A stretch of DNA of 64,000 nucleotides from Kastovskya adunca ATA6-11-RM4. Its GTDB lineage: Bacteria > Cyanobacteriota > Cyanobacteriia > Cyanobacteriales > Coleofasciculaceae. How positions within the stretch are numbered: the stretch's first letter is position 1; each line of letters opens with the position of its first letter. Shown one piece after another: positions 45,035 to 53,346 of the stretch. Under the pieces are notes generated by a model. The model was not told the origin of the DNA, ran no database searches, and was given only the letters and a program-made list of their open reading frames with translations. The stretch covers positions 1 to 64,000 of the forward strand of contig JAHHHJ010000022.1 of NCBI GenBank assembly GCA_019359445.1. The letters are read 5' to 3'. The position numbers were made by a program, and so were the translations under genes.

Positions 45035-45778
45035 TTGGCAGTCAACCCACACAATATACAGCAGGCAGTTATGGCGGTCAATATTGCTCAAGCCTCTGCT
45101 TCGACCCCTGTGGCAGCACAGAATTCGCCAGCACTCAGGCAGGTCTGGGAGACGATACAGGCAGATAGCTGTCCCCACTCCTACAACTTCCACATGCACA
45201 CGACTTGTTCCGATGGTCAGCTCAAGCCAGAAGCATTGATCGAGCAAGCTGTTGGCATTGGACTTAAGGGACTTGCCATTACCGATCACCATAGCGTCAG
45301 GGGTTACCAGGCGGCTCATTGCTGGTTAGAACAGCAAGACCAACAATCCTCCTCCCGTCCCCTACCTCACCTGTGGACAGGCGTAGAAATTACATCTAAT
45401 CTGCTAGAAACGGAAGTTCATATCCTGGGGTACGCCTTCAACCCAGAACACCCAAGTTTAAAAATGTATTTGCAAGGGCACGCCGTTAAAGGTAAAGATG
45501 CCAAGGCAGCCAGAGTAATTGCTGTCCTTCATGAAGCCGGGGGTTTAGTTGTGCTGGCTCACCCGGCTCGCTATCGCCGCTCGGCAGAGGTACTCATTCC
45601 GGCGGCAGCTCAATTAGGCGTTGACGGTGTCGAAACTTACTACGCCTATAAAAATACTGACCCCTGGGAACCTAGTGCCACTCAAACCAAACTCATAAAA
45701 AAATTAAGCGCTACTTACGGTTTACTCAATACCTGTGGTACGGATACTCACGGTTTAAATTTGCGGCGGCGGATGTGA
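45035..45778 (+). CDS. PHP-domain metal-dependent phosphoesterase
   Basis: A 247-residue protein. The PHP domain starts with the HxH motif in YNFHMHTTCSDGQLKPEAL, then GLKGLAITDHHSVRGY, VEITSNLLETEVHILGYAF, GGLVVLAHPARY and a final NTCGTDTHGLN with the last metal ligands. I kept the TTG at 45035, eight bases after GGGAG; an ATG at 45071 is the alternative. Stand-alone PHP proteins hydrolyse phosphodiesters or nucleoside phosphates; the substrate is unknown. It follows hetZ in the same direction by 117 bp. Confidence 0.85.
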   Translation: MAVNPHNIQQAVMAVNIAQASASTPVAAQNSPALRQVWETIQADSCPHSYNFHMHTTCSDGQLKPEALIEQAVGIGLKGLAITDHHSVRGYQAAHCWLEQQDQQSSSRPLPHLWTGVEITSNLLETEVHILGYAFNPEHPSLKMYLQGHAVKGKDAKAARVIAVLHEAGGLVVLAHPARYRRSAEVLIPAAAQLGVDGVETYYAYKNTDPWEPSATQTKLIKKLSATYGLLNTCGTDTHGLNLRRRM

Positions 45779-45801
45779 GTATCTGTGAGTTTCTTATGAA
45801 A

Positions 45802-45830
45802 AAGCCGCTCAGGGTTTGAGCGGCTTCTGT
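45802..45830. terminator. Terminator between the PHP gene and a small minus-strand gene
   Basis: A 9-bp perfect stem AAGCCGCTC / GAGCGGCTT with a 7-nt loop AGGGTTT, then CTGT. It lies 24 bp after the PHP stop and 23 bp after the small minus-strand gene, so it can serve both. Confidence 0.8.
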
Positions 45831-45852
45831 ATATAAATTGATGAAAAAGGCT

Positions 45853-45963
45853 TTAGAAACTACTGTTTACAATCATTACTGCGAAAACACCAATGCTCAT
45901 GATTACTAAAACAGATCCAAAAGCAAGGGATTCGCCGAGGTGTTTTTTAGTCGAAACTTTCAT
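45853..45963 (-). CDS. 36-residue single-helix membrane protein
   Basis: A small frame from ATG 45963 to TAA 45853. The product starts MKVSTKKHLGESLAFG and then forms a single hydrophobic helix, SVLVIMSIGVFAVMIV, ending NSSF. The charged N-terminus and one helix are typical of small membrane subunits. I could not match it to PsaM, PetM, PsbX, Psb30 or NdhQ. Support comes from the helix, size, and a shared terminator 27-50 bp downstream. Confidence is moderate because the ribosome site is weak. Confidence 0.5.
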   Translation of the reverse strand: MKVSTKKHLGESLAFGSVLVIMSIGVFAVMIVNSSF

Positions 45964-46187
45964 AAATTTATCTCGAATGTTATGTAATGAAGATATCAGA
46001 TTTCTAGAGAGCAACCTGATAAAAAGACATACTTCTTTAAGAAAAGCAACTCAGGTTAACAAAGTTGGGCGATCGCCTGCTCACTAAAACCGTATTTTCA
46101 CCCATAAAAAAGTGATGAAAATTCTAGCTCCCTCCCCGTTTTCAGGAGGTTTGGGGAGGGGCTTCAAGTATTTTTGTAAACGAGAAA

Positions 46188-46287
46188 TTAAATCTCTTTC
46201 GCCCAAGAGATCCAGGTATCAACAGGTTGAAATCCCACTGCGTGATAAAGTTGCTTGGCTCCCGTGAGGCTTTCCCCTCTACTGATT
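46188..46287 (-). pseudogene. C-terminal relic of a GNAT acetyltransferase
   Basis: Read on the minus strand, the frame ends SRGESLTGAKQLYHAVGFQP followed by VDTWISWAKEI and a stop. This resembles the A-xLY-x-x-GF-xPV end of GNAT acetyltransferases. Two stop codons lie just upstream in the same frame, and no N-terminal part is present. It lies between the small membrane gene and pyrC. Confidence 0.5.
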
Positions 46288-46354
46288 CACTAGACTCGCA
46301 GATGAGTAATTGTCCAAAGCCGATTAACTTACCGCTACTATCTCGTCAACCAAA

Positions 46355-47407
46355 TCAATTAGCTTCAGCCATGCTAGCGTCAAGCATTTGCCACATCATC
46401 TCCTGACCTGCCCGTAAGGGCACAAGTCCGGATTCAGTAAATGGCACTTCATCGGGAACGCGCCAGGTCGTTCTGGTCAAGGTAATCTGTTCGGTATTGC
46501 GCGGAAGTTGATAAAAATCTGGCCCATAGAAACTGGCGAAAGCTTCAAGTTTATCGAGTGCATCAACGCTTTCAAAAGCTTCTGCATATAACTCCATAGC
46601 GTGTAGAGCCGAATAGCAACCCGCGCAGCCACAGGAACTTTCTTTGCCATTGCGGGGATGGGGAGCGCTATCAGTGCCAAGAAAAAACTTAGGATTGCCA
46701 GAGGTTGCTGCTTGCAAAAGAGTCAGGCGATGCTCCTCACGTTTCAAAATTGGCAGGCAATAAAAATGGGGACGAATGCCACCTTGAAATAGGATATTGC
46801 GATTAAACAGTAAATGTTGTGGCGTAATCGTTGCAGCAACGTTGTTCGCAGACAGGACATACTGCACAGCATCTGAGGTGGTAACGTGTTCAAGCACCAC
46901 GCGCAGATTGGGAAATCGCTGCTTGAGGGGGATCAAATGTCGCTCGATAAACGCTTTCTCGCGGTCGAACATATCAACATCTTGATCGGTCACTTCCCCG
47001 TGCAGTAGTAAAGGCATATCTACCTGCTGCATCGCTTCAAAGACGCGATCGCACTGACGAATGTCCGTCACGCCGGAGTCTGAATTGGTCGTTGCACCCG
47101 CTGGGTAGTACTTCACCGCTTTGACAAACTGGGATTCTTTAGCCCGGATAATTTCTTCGGGGCTGGTGTTGTCGGTGAGGTAGAGCGTCATCAGGGGTTC
47201 AAACCGTTTGCCATCTGGAATCGCTGCAAGGATGCGATCGCGATAGGCCGCAGCATCAGCGACCGTGCGTACTGGGGGCTTCAAGTTCGGCATGACGATA
47301 GCGCGGGCAAACTGCCGCACCGTATGGGGCAGAACCGCTTTCAGTGCCGCACCGTCGCGTAGATGTAGATGCCAGTCGTCAGGTTGGGCGATCGTAAGCT
47401 TTTGCAT
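46355..47407 (-). CDS. pyrC: Dihydroorotase, class II type
   Basis: A 350-residue enzyme that cyclises carbamoyl-aspartate to dihydroorotate in pyrimidine synthesis. The zinc motif is in [15 protein letters not shown], with the carboxylated Lys in [19 protein letters not shown] and further ligands in LLLHGEVTD and [11 protein letters not shown]. The catalytic Asp is in [10 protein letters not shown] chose ATG 47407 because the family starts a few residues before [10 protein letters not shown]. It is next to the integron-type integrase relic, which runs into its 5' end. Confidence 0.9.
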   Translation of the reverse strand: MQKLTIAQPDDWHLHLRDGAALKAVLPHTVRQFARAIVMPNLKPPVRTVADAAAYRDRILAAIPDGKRFEPLMTLYLTDNTSPEEIIRAKESQFVKAVKYYPAGATTNSDSGVTDIRQCDRVFEAMQQVDMPLLLHGEVTDQDVDMFDREKAFIERHLIPLKQRFPNLRVVLEHVTTSDAVQYVLSANNVAATITPQHLLFNRNILFQGGIRPHFYCLPILKREEHRLTLLQAATSGNPKFFLGTDSAPHPRNGKESSCGCAGCYSALHAMELYAEAFESVDALDKLEAFASFYGPDFYQLPRNTEQITLTRTTWRVPDEVPFTESGLVPLRAGQEMMWQMLDASMAEAN

Positions 47408-47550
47408 CTTTCCATCATAAAACACATAGAACTGATGAACTTCATGGGCAGGGCGTGGTGATCGAGCAGGAGCCGATGTCCTAAAGCGTGCAGCCGCCGA
47501 AGGGCTTCTGCGATCGCTCTATGAAGGGCGGGCGCGATCGCCCCCAAGGG

Positions 47551-47691
47551 TCGGTCTTTAGAAGTCAGTACAGTAGGTAGCTTCCGGGTTTCTTCTGTGC
47601 GATACGAATAGTGTTTCACGCGAATAGCATCGCGAACTTGATCCAGCAATTTCTTAGGAGGTGGCTGACTAGACTCCATAGGTAGACGCAT
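47551..47691 (-). pseudogene. intI: Relic of an integron-type tyrosine recombinase
   Basis: Residues read PPKKLLDQVRDAIRVKHYSY then RTEET, matching the N-terminal core-binding start of integron integrases. They continue directly into RKLPTVLTSK, which in intact IntI lies some 75 residues farther on (LPTVLTKEE). A large in-frame deletion has joined the two. No catalytic R-H-R-Y residues remain, and the frame then enters a short dispersed repeat. It points left, away from the gene array to the right, as in integrons. Confidence 0.6.
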
Positions 47692-47857
47692 ACTGATTGG
47701 ATAGTAAATAAAACCTAAACAATCCAGCCCAGCAGAAAGAGGGGTAGTTATACTGAATTTTTCTACCTAATCTCCACTATAGGTGTATTAGGCTGACGTA
47801 TTTCTAACTAATCTTCCCTATAGGTGTATTAGGTGGAAAATTTCCCTTTAAATAATT
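47692..47857. other. Non-coding platform region, attI-like by position, with tandem repeats
   Basis: About 165 bp between the integrase relic and the first right-pointing module. It holds two 35-bp imperfect direct repeats with 41-bp spacing (47761-47795 and 47802-47836), both with CTATAGGTGTATTAGG preceded by CTAAT, so each can fold on itself (CCTAAT...ATTAGG in the first). The region ends at G of GTTATCC (47858), the probable left border of the first cassette. Calling it attI rests only on position. Confidence 0.4.
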
Positions 47858-47868
47858 GTTATCCTGCC
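47856..47868 (+). other. Left 13-nt end of first module (cassette border-like)
   Basis: TTGTTATCCTGCC is the exact reverse complement of 50942-50954. It contains GTTATCC, a reasonable GTTRRRY-like core site for integron recombination. Confidence 0.5.
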
Positions 47869-48081
47869 TCAGCTTCTACCAGACAGCAAAATTTTTCAAC
47901 AAAACCCAATAGAAACCATAGTTTTATTGCTGAAGCTTAACTATTGGTAGCTATTAGTGATGTTTTCCAATAGCTTGTCAGCATCTTTTCAAAAGCCAAC
48001 TTTTAGACAACATTCAGTAAAATAGAGGATAAATCTCTTTGTGGAAATTTTACTCTTCACTTGAAAAACTGTTGTTCTTTG

Positions 48082-48678
48082 ATGCGCTACACAAAAACTA
48101 AAGTCGCGGTAGCTACTTTACTTGCTTCTTGCCTAGCTGGAATCTTTTTTACCGCATTTTCTATGCACAGTACATTGTCAAATAAATTAACGATTTTTGA
48201 TATCACTCCAAAAGGTGTTATCAGTTTTCAAGAAATTGAGATTTCACATGCAGAAGCACCACCTGAACAGTTGTCTTCTGCAATAAAAATCGCCCTTAGA
48301 AATTCTTCACTGCAAGATATTGATGTTGACGTAGAATCTTACAGCGCTAATGTCTCTAGAATTAGTGAGCACCAAGCCAAGCAGCTCACTCAAAGAATGC
48401 AAAAAGCTTTTACTATTAGCCATGAACAAGCTTGGGAATTAGAATTAAACGGAACTTCTTATGCAGTAAAAGTTTACTACTTCCAAGACACTCAGTGGGA
48501 CATAGCCATTGTATCAATTGGATTTCAGCATTATATAGATGCCTTATGTTATTCTTTAAAGCTTCCCGGATATGAATCTTTGAATTCCAATAATGCTTTG
48601 AAGCTTTTGGCACAACTATCAGATTTAGAAAAGATTAACAGCATGCATTCTCTCAATATGAGTTCGGGTGCGCCATGA
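48082..48678 (+). CDS. Membrane-anchored protein of unknown function, first gene of module
   Basis: A 198-residue protein starting at ATG 48082 (MRYTKTK); a TTG 21 bases upstream is in frame. A single N-terminal helix (VAVATLLASCLAGIFFTAFSM) is followed by a soluble domain of about 170 residues outside the cytoplasm or in it. It contains TIFDITPKGVISFQEIEISH, SDISVD-like segments and the acidic repeat LSDLEKINSMHSLNMSSG. No catalytic motif is seen. Its stop overlaps the start of the pentapeptide-repeat gene (ATGA), so the two are coupled. I do not recognise the family. Confidence 0.6.
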   Translation: MRYTKTKVAVATLLASCLAGIFFTAFSMHSTLSNKLTIFDITPKGVISFQEIEISHAEAPPEQLSSAIKIALRNSSLQDIDVDVESYSANVSRISEHQAKQLTQRMQKAFTISHEQAWELELNGTSYAVKVYYFQDTQWDIAIVSIGFQHYIDALCYSLKLPGYESLNSNNALKLLAQLSDLEKINSMHSLNMSSGAP

Positions 48679-50927
48679 GATCGAGTAAAGTGAAGTACAG
48701 TGCTCAACTCTTGCTGAAGCAATATGGGACAGGACGCAGAGATTTCAGAGAAATTGATTTAATAAATGTGAACCTAAGTAATGCAGATCTTTCAGGCGTG
48801 AACTTGAGTAGTTCTGATATTAGAGGTACAAATTTATCAAGAGCCATTTTAAAAGAGGCAAAATTATGTAAAGTTGAAGCTGGAATACCTCTAAGAGTCG
48901 GTTTTTTTTTAGCAGCCTTATCCTGCCTAATTGCTTTTGTGGCCTGTGCAGCAGCTTCAATTTCTGGCTTTTTATTACTTAGTCTTTTAGAGCCTGAGCT
49001 TATCTTTATTCACTCTATATCTAAACCAGCTAAATTTGTTTCTATATGGCTGATTATCACTTTATCACTGATGACAATCACAGGGATTAGCCAAAGATTC
49101 TCTGAAAGTGAAATTTTTGAGTTCAAAGCAACATGGGCAAATTTTTTCGCCATTCTGACAGCAACCCTAGGGCTTGCTCTTGGCGTTTTTGGTTTCATGA
49201 TATTCTTGGTTTCAGAAAATCTTAAATACCATATGCCATATGTTAGCAATATTTTTTATCAATCTTTTAATTTTGATCAAAATTTTAAATATGTTTTGAG
49301 CATTTTTGTCTTGATTGCTATAGGACAAGCTATAGCGACGGGTCTTTCTATTATTGGAGTTTTTTCCTATCTTGCATCTAAAACCATACCTTATCAGATG
49401 TCGATCATATTTGGATTTATAGGTGCAGGAACTGGGCTTTTAATTATTTCAGGAAAGCACATTCTGATACCAGGGTTAATACTCGTAGCTCCATCTGTCT
49501 TGATTGGTTTGCTTTCCTGTAAAGGAGCTGTAGGATATAAATCAACTTGGGCATCTACAAGGGGTGCTGGTACTCTTATTGCCTGTTTATTTGGGACAGA
49601 TTTTCGGGGGGCAGACTTAACCAAAGTGGATTTTTATGAATCTATTCTTGAAAGTACGAACTTTGATAAAAGCGGAAATAAAAATACTAGGCTTACAGGA
49701 ATTTACTGCAAAAACGTTAGAGGTTTAGGATTCACCAAGACTAGAAACTCCATTTTTGCAGATCCTAAGGTTCAGAATTTGGTTGTGAGTTGTGATGGGC
49801 AGGGAAAGAATTTTGATGGCTTGGATTTGGCTGGAGTCAATTTACAGGATGCACGTTTGCAAGGTGCTAGTTTTGTCGGAGCAAGTTTGAACCAGTCAAA
49901 TTTACGAGGAGCAGATTTATCGAGAGCGATTCTGAAACAGACGCAATTGGACGAAGCCGATTTGACTGGGGCTGTTCTCACGGGGGCCTACATCGAAGAT
50001 TGGGGCATTACTAGTGCGACTATACTGGAAAACGTTCAGTGTGATTACGTCTATATGCGAGTGCCAACGGAGGAAAATCCGCATCCATTGCGAAAGCCGG
50101 ATTATTTGGAAGAAACGTTTGCAGAAGGGGGGTTTGCGGATTTTATTCAACCTTACTTTGATACGTTGGATTTGTATCACAGTCAGAAGGTTGACCCTCG
50201 TGCTATTTCGATAGCCTTCAAAGAACTGTCTCAGAATCATCCAGAAGCCAATCTAGAGATTGTAGCAATGGAGAAACGAGGACAAAACAGCCTTAATCTA
50301 AAAGTGCGGACAGCAGCAGCCGCCGATAAATCAGAACTCAGTTCAGAATACTTTGCGGATTATAATCAACTCAAGGCGTTATCTGAGGCACAAGTTTTGC
50401 GGCTGGCGGAAAAGGACGATCACATTCACAGATTGGAGCAGATGATTCAAACTGCCCTTCATCAGCCAACTTTCAATGTTGAAACTGTTCAAGGAGATTT
50501 TATGCCGGAAAATAGAGGAATTAATGTCAGTGCAGGTGATAACGCCAATATCAGTGGAGTGAGTAGTGGCGACGGTATTCTTAACTTGGGCATAATCAGC
50601 GGTCATGTGACTAATGCCATCAACCAATTGCCTGATTCCTCTGAAACAGGGCAAGCAAGTCTTAAAGTTCTGCTAACCCAACTACAAGCGGCAATTGAAA
50701 CCGATACTAATCTATCCGATCCAGATAAATCCGACCTGCTTGAACAGGTACAATCCCTTGCTGAAGCTAAACAGACTGAGGAACCGACAAAGCGGGAAGG
50801 GATTGTGCGGAAAGCAATGAAAATGTTTGATGCAACGCTGAAAAGCCTGCCCGATACCGCCAAGATTGTAGAAGCCTGTAGTAAGCTCTTGCCGCTGATT
50901 CTTAAAGCATTAGGTATTCCTACCTGA
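48675..50927 (+). CDS. Membrane pentapeptide-repeat protein, second gene of module
   Basis: A 750-residue protein. Pentapeptide repeats (NLSNADLSGVNLSSSDIRGT) fill residues 30-65, then five or six membrane segments to about 290 (FFLAALSCLIAFVACAAASI and others). A second pentapeptide block lies at 310-430 (LAGVNLQDARLQGASFVGAS). A linker and coiled coil (QLKALSEAQVLRLAEKDDHI) follow. The glycine-rich block NVSAGDNANISGVSSGDGIL precedes a C-terminal helical domain (LKVLLTQLQAAIETD, LPDTAKIVEACSKLLPLILK). The layout, a membrane sensor with a helical C-terminus, resembles some bacterial defence-associated or cell-death proteins, but no function is established. Confidence 0.7.
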   Translation: MRSSKVKYSAQLLLKQYGTGRRDFREIDLINVNLSNADLSGVNLSSSDIRGTNLSRAILKEAKLCKVEAGIPLRVGFFLAALSCLIAFVACAAASISGFLLLSLLEPELIFIHSISKPAKFVSIWLIITLSLMTITGISQRFSESEIFEFKATWANFFAILTATLGLALGVFGFMIFLVSENLKYHMPYVSNIFYQSFNFDQNFKYVLSIFVLIAIGQAIATGLSIIGVFSYLASKTIPYQMSIIFGFIGAGTGLLIISGKHILIPGLILVAPSVLIGLLSCKGAVGYKSTWASTRGAGTLIACLFGTDFRGADLTKVDFYESILESTNFDKSGNKNTRLTGIYCKNVRGLGFTKTRNSIFADPKVQNLVVSCDGQGKNFDGLDLAGVNLQDARLQGASFVGASLNQSNLRGADLSRAILKQTQLDEADLTGAVLTGAYIEDWGITSATILENVQCDYVYMRVPTEENPHPLRKPDYLEETFAEGGFADFIQPYFDTLDLYHSQKVDPRAISIAFKELSQNHPEANLEIVAMEKRGQNSLNLKVRTAAAADKSELSSEYFADYNQLKALSEAQVLRLAEKDDHIHRLEQMIQTALHQPTFNVETVQGDFMPENRGINVSAGDNANISGVSSGDGILNLGIISGHVTNAINQLPDSSETGQASLKVLLTQLQAAIETDTNLSDPDKSDLLEQVQSLAEAKQTEEPTKREGIVRKAMKMFDATLKSLPDTAKIVEACSKLLPLILKALGIPT

Positions 50928-50941
50928 GATACAACTGCGAC

Positions 50942-51026
50942 GGCAGGATAACAAATCGTTGCAGCGGCGGAATGGAGATAATCTGCATAAATCCAAGATT
51001 ATTCGCCGCCGCTCTCATTGTTGCCT
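50942..51026 (+). other. attC-like site after the pentapeptide gene
   Basis: Possible R'' GGATAAC (50946-50952) and R' GTTGCCT (51020-51026). Between them lies a strong hairpin: AGCGGCGG (50963-50970) pairs with CCGCCGCT (51006-51013), and ATAATC (50978-50983) pairs with GATTAT (50997-51002), leaving GGAG unpaired. Extrahelical bases and a 13-nt loop are attC-like. It starts 14 bp after the pentapeptide stop. Box spacing is not fully canonical, so confidence is moderate. Confidence 0.4.
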
Positions 51027-51040
51027 CTGGTTCTACATAC

Positions 51041-51342
<302 letters not shown>

Positions 51343-51588
51343 TCAAGGATCAGTCTTTGACCATCGCACCCGTCATCACCCCTAACTTTCAGCCCTTCCG
51401 ACCTTGCGGCTCATGACGCTGATGTACTCGCCGTTTCGGTCTGTTGCAATGGGTTCTATCTACAGGGCGCGATCGCACCCTAACAAGTCGATGAAGCGGG
51501 CTGACGAGAGGTTTTTGTGGGGTTGCCGAAGTTGTTTTCTGCCGCTTATCTTGGTCGTTCGAGTGCTTCAGTTAGTTGGTTGTAAGCA

Positions 51589-53202
51589 TTAGGAGAGTGC
51601 CAATTCTGCTGCACTAGCTAAACTTTTCGTCAGTACTTTCCAATCGCTGAGCCGCTCAATGAAAGGATCAGGTTTGAGTGTGGCAAGATCGAAAGCAACG
51701 TAGGCATCAGGACGCACCAAAAGAATACGACCTGTTGCTGCGCCAAGTTTGGTTTCAAATTCACCCCGGTAGTCCACTAAAGTATTTACACCGAAACGAT
51801 GCCGTTCTGGTAGACCACTGTTGAGAACAATACATGGTTGCAACATTTCATCGCTTTGGCACAGAATTCGATCGATCTGTTGGTGTACAGATATTGCTTC
51901 GTCAGGATTAATAAACAGCAACAGGGTGTATCCCGGAAACCGCAACAGATCGTATAGCCGAACAGGATTGTGATCTGCATCCCGCAGTTCAAGATCGGGT
52001 AAACGCATTCCCCGAGTTTGACCGTCTCCGGTGTTGTAGCGAATACCAATTCCTGAAAGATTACCCGCTAGCTGTTTCTGCACAGGCGCGATCGGGATCA
52101 GGAATCGAAACAGCGCTTCGCGGATCTGACGCAATTGACGTTGCCGAAGCAATAGGCTGCGAAGCAACAAATCACTCACCCGCAGGACACGCTGACCGAC
52201 CGTATGACGCTCGGCGTGGTAAGTCTCTAGCAGTGGCTCCGGTGCAATTCCCTTGATTACAAACGCTAGCTTCCAGCCCAGATTAAAGGCATCTTGAATG
52301 CCTGTGTTCATTCCCTGTCCTCCCGCTGGACTATGGGTATGGGCAGCATCTCCAGCGAGAAAGGCACGACCTACACAATACTGAGACACGAGCCGCAGGT
52401 CTGCTCCCCAGCGCGTCAGCCATCTTGGATTGCTAAGCTGGATCGGTTTTTCCAGGATGGCACTAATCGACTCCTGAAGCTGCTCTAGTGTCAAATCTTG
52501 CCGTTTCGGTTCCCTCTGATAGTGGCGATCGATCGTAACAATCCGGTGCGAGCCGTCGGCAAACGGCACAATAAAAGCAAGTCCACGATCGTTAGAATGC
52601 TGCTCAGTGCCACCTTCGGCATGGTGTCCTTGCATGAACACATCGCCGAGAAATGCAGTCCACTCATAGGGCGATCCTGCAAACGGCAAACCCAAAGTTT
52701 TCCGCACGGTGCTATGCGCCCCATCAGCGCCCACAATGTACCGTGCTTCAATTTCAATCGTCTTGCCATCCTCTGCTTCAATCGTGCCACGTATTCCAGT
52801 TTCAGTTTCGACGAAGTGAGAGAGCGATCGCTGCCGTTCTACCGTCACTCCAAATTGATTCAGACGAGCTTCTAGCGCTGCCTCTGTTTCGGCTTGCGGC
52901 AGAATCAAAATAAATGGAAATCGCGTATCGAGGCGGTGCATATTGGCTCGCAGGGGCGATCGAGCCTTGGCACTAAAATCAATGCCAGGAGAGGTGTAGC
53001 CGCGCCTGACGAGCTCATCCGCAACACCCAATAAATCTAAGAGTTCAAGCGTACGAGCATGGACGACGAGCGCTTTACTTTGGGTTGAAGGCGTGCTGCG
53101 GCGATCAATAATCCGGACGTTAATATTGCGGCGTGCAAGTTCGATCGCGGTGGTTAAACCCGTTGGACCTGCTCCGACAATCAGTACATCAGTTTGGCTC
53201 AT
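51589..53202 (-). CDS. FAD-dependent aromatic-ring monooxygenase family protein
   Basis: A 537-residue protein of the PheA/TfdB-type FAD hydroxylase family. The dinucleotide motif VLIVGAGPTGLTTAIELARR (residues 6-25) starts the protein. The DG motif is YIVGADGAHSTVRK, and the GD motif AFLAGDAAHTHSPAGGQGMN. A C-terminal thioredoxin-like domain ends near LVRPDAYVAFDL. Such enzymes hydroxylate phenols or similar aromatics with NAD(P)H and O2. It is divergent from a TetR regulator across a 144-bp gap with two palindromes, so it is probably under TetR repression. Confidence 0.85.
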   Translation of the reverse strand: MSQTDVLIVGAGPTGLTTAIELARRNINVRIIDRRSTPSTQSKALVVHARTLELLDLLGVADELVRRGYTSPGIDFSAKARSPLRANMHRLDTRFPFILILPQAETEAALEARLNQFGVTVERQRSLSHFVETETGIRGTIEAEDGKTIEIEARYIVGADGAHSTVRKTLGLPFAGSPYEWTAFLGDVFMQGHHAEGGTEQHSNDRGLAFIVPFADGSHRIVTIDRHYQREPKRQDLTLEQLQESISAILEKPIQLSNPRWLTRWGADLRLVSQYCVGRAFLAGDAAHTHSPAGGQGMNTGIQDAFNLGWKLAFVIKGIAPEPLLETYHAERHTVGQRVLRVSDLLLRSLLLRQRQLRQIREALFRFLIPIAPVQKQLAGNLSGIGIRYNTGDGQTRGMRLPDLELRDADHNPVRLYDLLRFPGYTLLLFINPDEAISVHQQIDRILCQSDEMLQPCIVLNSGLPERHRFGVNTLVDYRGEFETKLGAATGRILLVRPDAYVAFDLATLKPDPFIERLSDWKVLTKSLASAAELALS

Positions 53203-53250
53203 GACAGACCTCCTAAAATCTAAAACGATGAGGTGTTAATCTAAAAAAAA

Positions 53251-53273
53251 TCTGACTGAACGGTTCGGTCAGA
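53251..53273. promoter_or_regulatory. Palindromic operator, site 1, in the monooxygenase/TetR gap
   Basis: TCTGACTGAACGGTTCGGTCAGA is a near-perfect 23-bp palindrome in the divergent gap, typical of TetR operators. Half-sites TGACTGAAC and GTTCGGTCA are 9 bp. Confidence 0.7.
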
Positions 53274-53312
53274 TGCCTTTATCCTAGAAGTCGGCTAGAA
53301 TTTTGTCAATAA

Positions 53313-53332
53313 TGACCAAACCGTTTAGTGCA
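53313..53332. promoter_or_regulatory. Palindromic operator, site 2, in the monooxygenase/TetR gap
   Basis: TGACCAAACCGTTTAGTGCA is a weaker palindrome related to site 1 (TGAC-x-AAC-C-GTT-x-GT-CA pattern). Two such sites suggest cooperative or divergent autoregulation. Confidence 0.55.
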
Positions 53333-53346
53333 AAATTCGTCTAAAG

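Noticed and set aside
46477-46680. Second minus-strand frame inside the dihydroorotase gene
   Set aside because: Contained in pyrC in another frame, and its composition is not protein-like.
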